Shown in pieces: positions 11,077 to 22,599 of a stretch of 64,000 nt of DNA. A model generated the notes under the pieces. The model saw only the letters and a program-made list of their open reading frames with translations, was not told the DNA's origin and made no database searches. Made by a program: the position numbers and the translations under genes. The stretch lies in NCBI GenBank assembly GCA_037957365.1, contig JARHVA010000398.1, forward strand, positions 4,415,001 to 4,479,000, given 5' to 3'. This DNA is from Torreya grandis (Eukaryota > Streptophyta > Pinopsida > Cupressales > Taxaceae). The stretch's first letter is position 1; the number at the start of each line of letters is the position of its first letter.

Positions 11077-12498
11077 TATAATTTGAATTTAGGTGAAGTT
11101 GTGTTTATTATAAGTTGTGAAATTATGCAAAAAGGAGAATTGAAGCAAAGATTGCAAGTACTGAAAAGCAATCACACCCCCCCCCCAAAATATTGAGCCC
11201 CCCAAATATGTAATTTCACACTCAAAAGATGTCAGGCTCAGCTGAGAATATGTCTTAGAGCAATCAATGCAAGACTTTAAGCAAACAGGACATCAGACTC
11301 ACCTGAAAATGCGTCCCGAGAGACCCAAATTTTAGACACTTTATAAACTAGTGAATTTTTAACAAATAACAAGCCTACACTATGGATAATTGAAATGCAA
11401 ACACTTTTATACAAAATGGCACCTGAATCTGAGCTACCATTTGCAAGATATTAAAGATTCAATTTCCCATAAACTAGTCTTTTTGTAAAAAATAGCACTA
11501 AAACATTAAAAAAATGCCTATTTTGAGAGAAAAAGTGGCCTTCCAACCACTCATTGGACTCAGCACAGAGTGAGGAATCCAAAAGAGGTATTTTTGAAAT
11601 CAAGATTAACTGATTGTCTTGGCATGCGTGAAAGCAAGTTTACCTTCCTCTTTTAGTAAAAAAATACAACTAGTAAGGCAAAAAATGAATTTCCATCTAG
11701 TTTTTTTTTAAGAGGAAAGAAATGTGGATAGCTATTGTTTTGATGTCTTAGGCCCTAATAGGCACTACCAAGAAGGTGAGATTAGGGCTTCTACTAATGA
11801 ACATGCATCCTTCCAATGCATCATGTGGAGAAAAATTATGACAATGAGATCTTTTTTTACCTCTATGCCATCCAAACACAGTGAAATGCAGACTTTAACA
11901 CTTCCAATCCACAATATCAAGTTTCAACATAGTAGAGACAAATCAAATGTAGTGATAGGTGGATGCCAAGTGCAGGAAAAGGATGCCAAGCTACTCAAAT
12001 GAGCAGATCTAACACCAAGTGTAGCTGGCAGATCTTCGTTCTCTCAGAATCCAATGCATAGTAGTTCCAGTTGGAGAAAATATGTAGAAAACCTGAGTCC
12101 ACCTTTATATTCCAACACATTAATGTAACACTCCTTTATATTTTACAGATTAAAAAATAAAAAAGAGCAGCAAAACTCAATGCATTATGTCAGAATGTGA
12201 CGCCAAGCATTGACTTTTTCACAAATTGCCTTGCTAGAGTTCACAACTTCTACACTCAAGTTTGAGACAAACTCTTATGTAGATGTTGAACACCATGAGA
12301 CTTTCAACACAGTGTTGAGAGGATCATGATCATAGGCCTGCATGTATATGGAGGGACCAAACAAGCCATGGAAGGAACAATAGCACAGAGAACTAGCAAT
12401 ATCTCCCAGAAATTTTCAAATCTCACAAAAAAAATGCCTTAACAAAGCTCTAGATTTCAATGAAAGAAATAAAAAAATAGACAACTAGTTACCAGGGT
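11077..12498 (-). other. Leader region of copia element 1
   Basis: Untranslated segment between primer site and gag. It contains C-runs near 11167 and stop codons in all frames. The short plus-strand frame at 11724-12002 has no support as a gene. A long leader of about 1.4 kb is unusual but possible; I see no separate insertion in it. Confidence 0.55.
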
Positions 12499-12511
12499 GG
12501 CTCTGATACCA
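12499..12511 (-). promoter_or_regulatory. Primer-binding site (initiator Met tRNA) of copia element 1
   Basis: The minus strand reads tggtatcagagcc, the standard primer site of plant copia elements, immediately inside the 5' LTR with no spacer. Confidence 0.93.
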
Positions 12512-12989
12512 TATGGAAAGATTCACCAAGGTCCAAATAATTAGGATGCACGAGTCGTGGTTACACGGGATGAAGCAAGTGAATACCACGAAATGCTAAA
12601 GCAAATGAAATCAAACAAGAGACAATTGCATAGACAATTTGGAGAAAAGCCAATATTCCATTAAAATAAGATGGCCAAAGTGAATAATACATATAGGAGA
12701 GCATGTAAGTAACTCCTCCACAAAAATTAGTCAAGGAACCCCAAGAATAAACTATAACTCCCCCATGAAAGGTGGTGACAAGGTGCTAACAATAGAGAAG
12801 TAACTCCCATACCCAGAATAGCCAGTCAAAGGAGTTACTTATGACATTCTTATGACACCTATGACACATCTATGACACACATCTCCACATAAGCTAGCCT
12901 ATCCCACGAATGTAGGAAAACTCCATGTATGCACAAATATATAATTTCCCTAATTAAATAATAGGAAAAAATAAAAACCTACACTAATA
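12512..12989 (-). repeat. 5' LTR of copia element 1
   Basis: About 478 bp, paired with 6308-6784. The primer site adjoins its left edge and the target duplication its right edge. Confidence 0.92.
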
Positions 12990-12994
12990 GCTCC
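12990..12994. repeat. Right target-site duplication (gctcc) of copia element 1
   Basis: Pairs with actcc at 6303-6307 (four of five bases). Confidence 0.7.
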
Positions 12995-13038
12995 AAAGTA
13001 GGAAATTCCACTTGTATGGTGGGTTGTTCCATTTGTTT
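12995..13038 (-). pseudogene. 44-bp sliver of the gypsy sense extra ORF between two copia insertions
   Basis: The only sequence of the large gypsy element left between copia 1 and copia 2. On the minus strand it stays open and in frame with the ORF parts on both sides (reading around QMEQPTIQVEFPT), which confirms both inferred insertion points. Confidence 0.65.
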
Positions 13039-13043
13039 TGCCT
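13039..13043. repeat. Left target-site duplication (tgcct) of copia element 2
   Basis: Perfect match to 18128-18132. Confidence 0.9.
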
Positions 13044-13641
13044 TGTTGTGTTGTGGAGCCTATTTATAAATTACAATGTCTTTTTAGATACTATACATTT
13101 TAAATGTATTGTACACTCTATGTATTCTCATTAGGGTTTGGGGGTGGAAACTCCCAACAAATGGGGGTTCAAGGGTAGTATCCCTCAAAAACTTTTTTGG
13201 ACCCCTTGTAATGAGAAACCATTTTGGGTTGATTTTACGCATAGTTTTGGTACCCATTATTTTGTAATATTAATTTGTTGATGTATTATGTATTGATGGA
13301 TATTTATTAGGTAATACATCATGATAACTAGGGTTTGAGAAGGAAGAACAGAGTGTGTGAATTTAGGTGAGAATTTAGGAGGGTTTATTGAGCGCATCTC
13401 CAAACAATATTTGTGTATTATAATTGTGAGAAGACATATTTGACAGTGATTGTAATCTAGTGGCTTGTAATAAAATATGACCAAGTGTTTCTTGGTGGAT
13501 GTAGCCCACATTGGGTGAACCATGTTAAATCTGGTCTTCTTATTGTGCATGTTTATTTATGTTATTTATGCATCTTTAATCATATATATTATTGTAATTT
13601 TGTAAAATTATTCTTCATAATTTTTATATTTATTCCTAACA
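13044..13641 (+). repeat. 5' LTR of copia element 2
   Basis: About 598 bp, from tgttgtgttgtgg to cctaaca. It matches 17585-18127 throughout except for a segment near 13139-13200 that has no counterpart in the 3' LTR, which explains the length difference of about 55 bp. Confidence 0.92.
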
Positions 13642-13643
13642 AC

Positions 13644-13656
13644 TGGTATCAAAGCT
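13644..13656 (+). promoter_or_regulatory. Primer-binding site of copia element 2
   Basis: tggtatcaaagct lies 2 bases after the LTR. It differs by one base from the usual tggtatcagagc match to initiator Met tRNA. Confidence 0.88.
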
Positions 13657-13715
13657 TTAGGTTTTATTCATTGAAGTTTTGAATCACAAGAAGAGTTATT
13701 AGTTCAAGTGGGAGC

Positions 13716-14540
13716 TATGGCTGATGATCACAGATCAAAGGCTAAAAATTCTAATAGATATAACTTTGGTCTATGGAAGATGCAGATGGATGATTACCTC
13801 TATCAGAAGGACCTCCATGCTCCATTGGAATGAAAAGTAAAGCAACTAGTGAGTATGATAGATGAGGCTTGGGAGCTACTTGATATAAATCACTTGGGGC
13901 CATCAAATTATGCCTTGCATCTTTGAACGTGTTTAATATATCATGGGAGAAGACCACAAAAGGTCTCATGAATGCATTAGGGAAGTTATATGAGAAATCC
14001 TTTGATTCTAATAAAATATTTTTAATGAAAAAGTTATTTAATATGAATCTATCTAAAAATGGCTCAGTTTCTAATCATCTAAATAAATTTAATATGGTTG
14101 TGAGTATTTTGAATTGTATAAAAATAGATTTTGATGATGAGGTTAGGGCTTTGCTTATTTTATGTTCCTTACTAGAGAGTTGGAATTTCCTGGTAATGTT
14201 TGTGAGAAACTTAGTCTCTAATAATGACAAGTTGAAGTTTTATGATGTCATAGGAGTATTCCTTAGTTAGGAAATGCAATGGAAAAGCTCTGGGGAGAAT
14301 TATACATCATGTGATACTTTGGTAGTGGAGATTAGAGGGAAATAAAAGTTTAGAGTAAAATAAAAACATGAAAAGTCAAATGGTCCTAAAAGGTCAAAAT
14401 GAAGGGCCAGGATGGTATGCTATCACTATAGAAAGATTGAGCATGCGAAAAAGGATTGTTTGTCTCTTCATAACAAGAAAAAAAATTAGGAAGACACCAA
14501 GGAGGTGAATGTGGAAATAGGTAATGTGTACTAGGATGAA
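13716..14540 (+). pseudogene. gag pseudogene of copia element 2
   Basis: The ATG at 13716 opens a frame beginning MADDHRSK, followed by a YNFGLWKMQMDDYLYQKDL segment typical of copia gag N-termini. A stop and frame change occur near 13833; 13923-14270 continues the capsid region. A zinc knuckle lies near 14415-14460 with pattern C-Y-H-Y-x4-H-x4-C, so the second cysteine is tyrosine. It leads into protease near 14570. Confidence 0.88.
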
Positions 14541-17530
14541 TTAATTCTCTCCATTGATAATATTGTTGAGTCTTGGGTTATATATTTAGAGGCTTTTTTT
14601 CATGCTACACCATATAGGAATTATTCTATTTATTATGTTCAAGGGGATTTTGGACATGTTTACCTTGCTGATGATGAGCCTTATAGCATAGTAAGAAAAG
14701 GAAGTGTTCAGATTAATATGTAGAATGGGAACACTTGGTGACTAAAGGATGTTAAGCATGTGCCTAGATTGAGATGGAATTTGGTATCTGCTTGAAAGCT
14801 AGGTAATGAAGTTGTATGGTGACATTCACAACAAATTCTTGGAACGTAACCAAGGAAGATCTTGTGATAGAAAGAGGAAATAATGTTAGTACCCTATAGT
14901 TATCAAGTAGTGTTGATTATTGTAATTTAGTTATTGTAGATGCAGATGCAACTTTGTGGCATAATAGGATCGATTACCTAGGTTGAAAGGATGTGATTTA
15001 ATTTTTTGTGAAGACTATGTGCATGAAAAACAAAAAAGGGTAAAGTTTCTCAAGGTTGGACCTACGAGGAAGGAGAATAAGTTGGAGCTAGTTCATTCAT
15101 ATTTATGGGGGTTGGCTCAAGTATCTTCTATTAGTGGGTCATCTTATTATGTCACTTTTATTGATGACGCAACTAGGAGGATTTGGATATATGACATTAG
15201 GAGAAAATTTTATGTGTTTGATACATTTAAAATATGTAAATCCTTGTTTGAGAATGAAACAAGTCTCAAGTTAAAATGTCTCAGGTTAGGTAATAGTGGG
15301 GAATACTAGAACAATGCATTTTTTGATTATTATTCAAGGAATAGAATTTGAAGATAGAGGATGGCTCCAATAACTCCATAGTAGAATTGAGTATTAGAAA
15401 GTATGAACATGACTATCATGAATCATTATATGAGCATGAGGTTGCATGAAGTACTACCTCTTTAGTTTTGGGTAGAATTAGTAAACATCATTATATGTTT
15501 GATAAACAGAGGTCCTTCATCTATGTTGGATGGAGGCATAGTTGAGGAAGCTTAGTCTGATAAGAATATTGATTATTCATTTCTTAGAATATTTGGATGT
15601 GAATCCTTCATTCATATTGATAAGGATGATAGGACCAAGTTAGAGGCTAAATTTGAAAAATGCACCTTTATTATTTATGGTGAGGATGACTTTGGTTTCT
15701 AAATTTGGAGTCTTAAGGACAAGAAAATCTTTAGGTCTAGGGATGTTGTCTTTAATTAAAAAGTCATGTATAAAAAATAGTTTCAGGATTAGAAAGAAGA
15801 TTATATAAAAGATTACACAGTACTAGAGGACATTATAAATGATAAAGTGTCTAAGTAACTAGTTCAGGAACTTACTCCATAAGAACCCCAAACTCTTATG
15901 GTGAGAAGGTCTTCTAGGGTAAGAAGGAATCCTGAAATTTTTTCTCCATATATTAATTATTTATTACTCACTGATAATGGAGAGCTAGAGTGCTTTAAAT
16001 AATCAATGCAAGTAGATGTCAAGAAGAAGTGGGAGCAAGCTATAGATGAGGAATATCAATCTCTCAAGAAAGTTAGACTTGGGATTTAGTAACCCTGCCT
16101 GAAGGTAAGAGAGTATTGCATAACAAGTAGATGTATAGATTTAAAGAAGATGATGGAGGTAAGAAAAGGTATAATACCTGATTGGTAGTAAAGGGGTTTG
16201 CACAGAAGAAGGGAATTGATTTTGATGATATTTTTTCCCCAGTGATAAAGATGACTTCTATTAGGACTATTATTGGGATAGTGGTAGCATAAGACTTACA
16301 CTTAGAGCATCTAGATTTGAAGACTATGTTCCTTCATGGTGATTTGGAGGACTTGTATATGGAGCAACCACAGGGATATGAGGTCATAGGAAAGAAGAAA
16401 ATGGTGTGCAAACTAAAGAAGAGCTTGTATGGCCTAAAACAAACTCTATGATATTGGTATAAGAAATTTGATAGTTTTATGATAGAGAAAGAAAACTCCA
16501 AGTGTCATTTAGACCATTGTGTATCTATCAAAAAATTTGATTATGGTGATTACATTATCTTTTATCTGTATGTGGATGACATGTTGGTTGCAGATAAGAA
16601 CATGCAGGAAATAAAGGTACTTAAGGAACAACTTAGTAATTCCTTTGTTATGAAGGATTTGGGAGTAGAAAAATAAATCCTTGGTATGATAATAACTTGG
16701 GATAGGAGGGAATGAAAATTGAATTTATCTTAGGAAGAGTACATCAAAAAGGTCTTGGAGAGGTTTAGTATGTAGGATGTTAAACTAGTTAGTACTCCTT
16801 TCATAGGTCATTTCAAGTTATCAAAGGAGTGGTGCCCCAAAATAGAGGAGGAAAGAATCTATATGTGACATGTACTATACTCATCAGCTTTTGATAGCTT
16901 GATGTATGCCATGGTGTGCACTAGGCCATATATTGCTCATGTAGTGGGAGTAGTAAGTAGGTACATGAGTGATCTAGGTAGAGAACACTAGAAGGTAGTG
17001 AAGTGGATCCTTTGGTATTTGAGAGGGATTATGGGGATAGTTTTAAGATATGATGGATTTAACACCACTTTATGTGGTTATGTAGATTTGGACATGACTA
17101 GAGATTTATATAGTAGGAGGAGTATAATAGGATATGTGTTTACTATAGGTAACACAATGGTGAGTTAGATTTCATGACTATATAAACTTGTGGCTTTATC
17201 AATCACAGAGGTTGAGTATGTTGTTGCCACAGAGGCAAGAAAATAAATGATTTGGTTATAGTAATTGCTTGAAGAGTTGGGGCATAAGTAGGAGGAAGGG
17301 AATCTATATAGTGATAGATAAAGTGTTATATGTCTAGTAAAGAACTCCACTTTCCACTCTAAGATGAAGCATATACAGTTAAGGTCCCATTTCATTAGGA
17401 AAAATTTGGAGGAAGAGAAGTTGAAGATAGAGAAGATTCATACCAATTAAAATCTTGAAAACATGATGACCAATGTGGTCACAAGGGAGAAACTGAATCT
17501 ATGTTCAGTTTTGATTGGCCTTCACAATTG
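14541..17530 (+). pseudogene. pol pseudogene of copia element 2 (PR-INT-RT-RNase H)
   Basis: Protease: near 14571-14620, W-V-I-Y-L-E-A-F-F-H-A-T-P stands where copia proteases have a D-S-G-A-S core, so the catalytic aspartate is lost. Integrase: 14983-15309 has VHSYLWG (first catalytic D replaced by Y), FIDDATRRIW (second D kept) and GNSGEY (DNGGEY with the D lost). RT: near 16305-16385, [20 protein letters not shown]; near 16570, YVDDMLVAD; 16479-16676 is open through this motif. RNase H: near 17080-17230, VDLDMTRDLYSRRSIIGYVF and SITEVEYVVA. Multiple TAA/TAG stops and frameshifts run throughout. Confidence 0.92.
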
Positions 17531-17570
17531 ATAGTGAAGGGTTGAGAAGCTTGCTTAGATAAAATCAGTC

Positions 17571-17584
17571 TCCAAGTGGGATAT
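17571..17584 (+). promoter_or_regulatory. Polypurine tract of copia element 2
   Basis: ccaagtgggatat directly precedes the 3' LTR, close to the usual copia form ending in gtgggagat. Confidence 0.8.
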
Positions 17585-18127
17585 TGTTGTATTATGGAGC
17601 TTATTTCTAAATTACAATGTATTTTCAAATACTAAATGGGTTAAATGTATTGTACACTCTATATGTATTATCATCAGGGTTTTGGAACCCTTTTAATGAG
17701 AAACCATTTTGGATTGATTCTACCCATGGTTTTGGTACCCATTATTTTGTAATACCGATTTGTTGATGTATTATGTATTGATCGATATTCTATAGGTAAT
17801 ACATCATGAGAACTATGGTTTGAGAAGGAAGAATAGAGTGTGTGAATTCAAGTGTGAATTTAGGAGGGTTTATTGAGTATAGATCTAAATAATATTTGTG
17901 CATTGTAATTATGAGAAGATAGATCTCAGAGTGATTGTACTTTGGTGGCTTGTAATAAAATATGAGCAAGTGTTTCTTGGTAGATGTAGCCCACATTATG
18001 TGAACCACATTAAATTTGGTCTTCTTATTGTGCGTGTTTATTTTTATTCTTTATGCATCTATAATCATATCTATTATTGTGATTCTATGAAATTATTCTA
18101 CATCAATTTATATATTTATTCCTAACA
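17585..18127 (+). repeat. 3' LTR of copia element 2
   Basis: About 543 bp, TG...CA, paired with 13044-13641. It is shorter by a single internal deletion. Confidence 0.92.
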
Positions 18128-18132
18128 TGCCT
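18128..18132. repeat. Right target-site duplication (tgcct) of copia element 2
   Basis: Perfect match to 13039-13043. Confidence 0.9.
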
Positions 18133-18629
18133 CTGCCTACATTAATTATTCTCACAATTCTTCAAGACTATTTTCTGCTTGCTCTATCTCCTTATTGTCA
18201 TTCATCTTTCCTCTCAATCTATGGGATCTATGAGGAGTAGATATGACCCTAGAATTTTTAGGGGAAGATATAATTTCTTCTTCATATTCCTCAAAGTCAG
18301 GTTGGAGAATGATTTTCCTCTTCCATCTTCTATAATTCCTTGATCAAGAACATGTATCCTGTCAAAATATTGGGCCCATCCTACATTCTGAAATAGGACC
18401 AAGATATTCAGTTTATTAGTCAAAGGAGAGATATCAAATGGATCATGTTTAAGTAAGGCCCCTCCCATATTATAGGATGGAATTTTAGTTGTAGGGTTTG
18501 TGCTCTTACAAAAAGGGTTTTGTGGCTTTGGGTAGAATGTTTGTGATTTGTTTTGGGAACAAAAAAATCTATTTGAATTATGTGAAATCCCACCCAACTT
18601 AAATGGTCACTTATCTCCAAGAGACACAA
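18133..18629 (-). pseudogene. 5' part of the sense extra ORF of the large gypsy element
   Basis: Minus-strand frames (18420-18629 and 18214-18597, plus a third leading to the copia junction) carry a segment with DISPLTNKLNI and NVGWAQYFDRIHVLDQ, followed by a basic stretch (around SPKNSRVISTPHRSHRLRGK) and an acidic run that continues beyond copia 2 at 12995-13038 and 5812-6302. Together the pieces would give an ORF of about 330 codons downstream of integrase. The GW..(Y/F)F arrangement resembles the unnamed ORFs of Athila-type elements, but I cannot name a family. At least two frameshifts are present. Confidence 0.5.
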
Positions 18630-19430
18630 ATGGCATGCATGAATGACTTGTGGAAATGATAAGGGGTGGAATCAATAACACTTCAATGATCATGCCAATC
18701 GGTGAAAGAGAATATATCTCATGATGGTGTGATAAAAGGAAGATATGGCAGCATTTTAATTGCATTAAGAACCATCATCTTAGTAATAATTAAAAATTAT
18801 GACGTGGAATAAATATAAAATAGTTACCTTAATACTTGTAGGAATACCTTTCATTAATGCATGAATGATGAGTCAAAGTGGTGGATGTGAGGTGTACTAA
18901 CATGTGTTGGCCTTTGATTGGAAGAAATGATTTGTGAGGAATGAAATGTTTGATGGAGTGATAATAATTCATTTGGTAGTGATAAATATTTCCTATGGTG
19001 ACAAGAAGTGTTTTACAAAAATAATAAAAAATATCCTAAAATAGAAAGAATTTCATCCTGTAGCAAAGATGAAAGTTGTTTTTTTGCTCTAAAAGAATGA
19101 ACTTGCATGAAAAAACATATGGAAATAAAAGTTTTGTTGATGTGTTTTTTCTAATGAATGTTGATTAGCTAGTGACCTAGTTTTCTAATACAACATCCGT
19201 TAGTAATGCCCAAAGGTTTTCATTGTTGAATTTTTTTATTTTTTTTAAAGATTTTATGGTCCCAACTCAACTAAAATTATAAAATATCATGATGTAGGAT
19301 TTTATTCAGCCTAAACCAATCCATTGTGGATGACTTATTTTTGGTTATAGGAAGCTTTATTACACTTGGAAAATATTAGAGAACAGTTGATAAAAATACC
19401 CTTCAGCTATAGGAACAAGTTGATTTGATT
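18630..19430. other. Spacer between integrase and extra ORF in the large gypsy element
   Basis: Stop-rich in all frames and AT-rich. No motif was recognised. It may be a former untranslated leader for the extra ORF. Confidence 0.5.
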
Positions 19431-20480
19431 CATGAAGAAGAGATGGATGTTGTTCTTTAATAATTTGGTGAGTGAGATTTTCCTTGGAGAATGGTTTATT
19501 TTACAACTTGATCCTATGGCCATTAACAAGCAGTCATAACTGAATAGAGGCAATGATCATGAGCTTTACAAATATATTGTCAAAAACTTAATCTCATAAG
19601 GCCCAAGCCATCTAGATTGAAACTTTCCTTTCTGATCCTTATATTTAGAGTCAAAAAAGAGTGCCAAGTCTCTAGGTTGAAAATTATTGTTCTTGATGTT
19701 CATGTCATGCTAACCCATGCATTGTATTTGCACTACTTTAGTGTGATGAAGTGTTTCCTATCTAATTTCATTAAGTGCATTTAGCTGCATGATCCTATAT
19801 TGTTGAACTTGGGAAATATCTAAACTAAAATCAGGTGTTGTTCTTAATGTTTTATAATCAAACTCAATAGGTAGAACAAACTTCTTACCGTAAACTAGTT
19901 CATATGGGGTGAAACTAGTTATGATTTTCCAAGTGATTTTGTAAGCCCAGACTACTTCCAAAAGATGAGTTGACCAATATTTTCTATGTAGGCTAATAGT
20001 ATTAGTGAGTATATTTTATAATTCTCTATTTTTAACTTCCACCTGACCATTTGATTGAGGATGGTAAGGGGTATAATTTTTTTGTCTGACTTCATATTCT
20101 CTTACCAAGCTAGTTGTGAGGTCTTAAGTGATCTGTGGTCCTTGGTCTATGACTTTTCCTCTTGGTACTCCATAGTGGGTGAATAATTTTTCAAACAAAA
20201 ACTCATCTACTTTATCATCTTGAGTATGGGTTAAGGCCTTGACCTTGACCCATTTTATGATATAATTAGTGCACACCAGTATATATTCCTTGTTAATGGA
20301 TTTAGGATCAATGGACCTACAAAATCTAATCCCCATTTGTCAAAAGGTTCCAAAATAGGTTGTGGCTATAATGGCATTTCATCAAAGTGAGTGGGTTTCC
20401 CCATACACTAACATCACATCTATATATATGAATCATGGCATCCTTATGCAAAGAAGACCAATAATATATAGCAGTAAGTA
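19430..20480 (-). pseudogene. Integrase region of the large gypsy element
   Basis: The integrase core lies at 20124-20336 (minus), with the phrases YILVCTNYIIKWV (the family normally has a D at the N) and GVPRGKVIDQGPQ, the latter including the last conserved aspartate region. The segment near the first catalytic aspartate (GLDFVGP in most relatives) is read partly in another frame, so a small indel pair has altered it. The C-terminal part, 19758-19961, has TPYELVYGKKFVLPIEF. The final segment, near 19590-19690, has a lysine-rich tract and the RWLGPYEI motif that usually ends plant gypsy integrases. Position after RT/RNase H fits the gypsy gene order. Confidence 0.88.
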
Positions 20481-20799
20481 ATTTCATATCAGTTCATTTA
20501 GTATCAAAATAACCTCCATAGGGTTCATCATAGTAGGCTTTGAGAATGTCATAAACTTCATCTTATCAGATACATATTCTCATAACTAAATATGGTCCAG
20601 TGATAAATATATATCCCATAACCTAGGAATAATGTTTACTCTTTTGGATCAGATACTATTTTTCCTTACATGAGAAATGTTGTGGTAGTGATCTTGTAAC
20701 AAGATAGTAATATCTATGAACTAAGGAGATTGAATAGTTACTACAAACAAATGCTCATCAAGAAAAGAATCATCAACAATAGTACTATGCTCATCATTT

Positions 20800-22000
20800 T
20801 GTAATCAAGATAGAAAATATACTACTACATTACCCTTATCTAGTTTGTCCACAATGGTAATATCAAATTCCTATAGAAAAATCAACCATCTAATTATCCT
20901 ATCTTTTATAGTAGGTTTTTTCATTAAATACCTAATTTTTATGTGGTTTATGTGGATGAATACTTGGTAACTTGTAATATAATGTCAAAATTTGTTGATT
21001 ACATAGATAACTATAATAAATTCCTTCTCTATTATAGTATAGTTGAGTTCATCCCCTTTAAGATTATTTCTCATAAAATAGATTGCAAAACTCAAAGATT
21101 CTGATTTTTGGCCAAGAACAACTCCTAAAGTGGTGTCAAATGCATCTATGTGGATGTGAAAAGGCTTATTCTAATTAGGACCTCTTAGAATATGAGTTGC
21201 TATGAGAATGTCTTTGAGTTACTAAAAGGCATTTTGATAATCATTAGTCCAAGTAAATTCATCATCCTTATTAAGTAATCCAAATAATGGGGTGGTAACT
21301 TTACTAAGATCTTTGATGAATCATCTATAATAACCAACACATCCTAAAAATCTTCTAACATCTTTCTAATTATTTAGTGTGGGTAGATCCTTAATGATAC
21401 TTATCTTTGTTAGATCAACTTAAATTCTAGCAGGGGAGATGTGATGCTCAACACAATCCCTTTAGTGATAAACATATAAAATTTTGCATTACTCAAAGAC
21501 AATTGGTGGTCTTGGAAGCATTCAAGAACTTTCTCTAGGTTAGTAAGAGTTTTTTCAAATGTCTGCCCATAGATAGTGAAATCACCCATGTAGATTTCAA
21601 CATAGTCATGGGAGAGATCAAAAAAAATGCTCAAAATAGCCCTTTGAAAATTAGATAGGTAATTTCAAAGACCAAACTTTAAGATGACATAGGCATAGGT
21701 TCCCCAAGGGTAAGTAAAAGTGGTTTTGTCTTGGTCTTTTGAATTTATTCGTATCTGATTATAACCACTATAGCCATCTAGGAAGGAAAAATATTTTTCC
21801 CTGTTAATGTGTCTAATACTTGATCAATAATGGAAGGGGAAAGTGATCATTCCTGGTGGTAGCATTCAACTCTCAGTGGTCAACACAAATACATCATTTC
21901 CCCCCTTTCTTAGGTATAATAACCGGGGAAGAGACCCACTCACTATCCAAAATAAGATAAACAAATCCTACATCTAAGAGTTTTGTAACTTAGTTTTGAC
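20800..22000 (-). pseudogene. Reverse transcriptase and RNase H region of the large gypsy element
   Basis: The RT catalytic region lies at 21410-21634 (minus), with DYVEIYMGDFTIYGQTFEK; the polymerase box is YMGD, where the family has YMDD, so one catalytic aspartate is glycine. LSLSNAKFYM and GIVLS follow as in other gypsy RTs. RNase H traces lie near 20830-21150, including a DTTLGVVLGQ start, an EKEF-like segment and a KIRYLMKKPTIKDRIIRWL connection segment. Stops are numerous. The upstream part of RT (21640-22000) keeps only short recognisable pieces. Confidence 0.88.
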
Positions 22001-22599
22001 AATGCCTTTAACTATAGGATTCATTCATAATTGGGCTTGGAAAATAGGTTTGCATTCTTGTTTAATGTAAATATGATGAGTGAATAAATTTGGTGGTATT
22101 ATTCTCAGTCATGGTAGTCCCAGGAACATGTTGTTGTGTATTTTCTTAGCATTTTAAATAATTGGCTTTCTTTCTGGCATGTTAAAGAGGTGTTTAATGT
22201 TGAGAGGTTTATTTGGTAGAATGTCCACTTGCTTTGTTAAAGAGAGTATGGTGTATACACTGACAATTATGAGCATAGATGCATTGATGGGGAAGTAATT
22301 GATGGAATATTCAAATGTCCCTTTTAGTATTAGCAAGATCATTTTCAAAAAAAGTATTCTAACGGGGGCATGGTGTACATTCCCACATGTTTGTGGCTAC
22401 AAGATCCTATTGATAGGTGTTTTTTAGAATACTAGTAAGGATAGTGTCTTCTTCTTGTGTTTGCAAAGATGGAATCTAATCAATTATGCAAAGAGTTTAC
22501 AAGGAGATAACTTCCTCAAATTCATCAATCTAAGGTATCATGCCATCATTCTTGGAAGGCTGGGTTGGTAGATAAAGAACCAGATTCTTGGTGTCATTT

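Larger units (their letters stand above)
6308..12989 (-). mobile_element. Ty1/copia LTR retrotransposon 1, minus strand, 6.7 kb
   Basis: Two LTRs of about 477 bp (6308-6784 and 12512-12989) enclose gag (near 11076) and pol in the copia order protease-integrase-RT-RNase H, all on the minus strand. The primer site next to the right LTR is the standard initiator-Met type, and a G-rich polypurine tract adjoins the left LTR. All genes carry stops and frameshifts. The LTRs begin TATTAG and end CATA in element orientation, not TG...CA; both copies agree at the outer end. The element sits in the sense extra ORF of the large gypsy element. Confidence 0.92.
13044..18127 (+). mobile_element. Ty1/copia LTR retrotransposon 2, plus strand, 5.1 kb
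   Basis: LTRs at 13044-13641 and 17585-18127, both TG...CA, flanked by a perfect 5-bp duplication. The primer site (tggtatcaaagct, 13644-13656) and polypurine tract (ccaagtgggatat, ending 17584) are in the expected places. Gag and pol follow in the order gag-PR-INT-RT-RNase H on the plus strand, all broken by stops. It lies head-on to copia 1, 54 bp away, in the same interrupted ORF. Confidence 0.94.

Noticed and set aside
11724..12002. Plus-strand ORF of 92 codons
   Set aside because: It lies in the untranslated leader of copia element 1 on the opposite strand and has no recognisable content.
5812..18629. Envelope (retrovirus-like) gene in the large gypsy element
   Set aside because: Position fits, but I see no signal peptide, fusion peptide or transmembrane segment in the legible parts, so it is called only an extra ORF.
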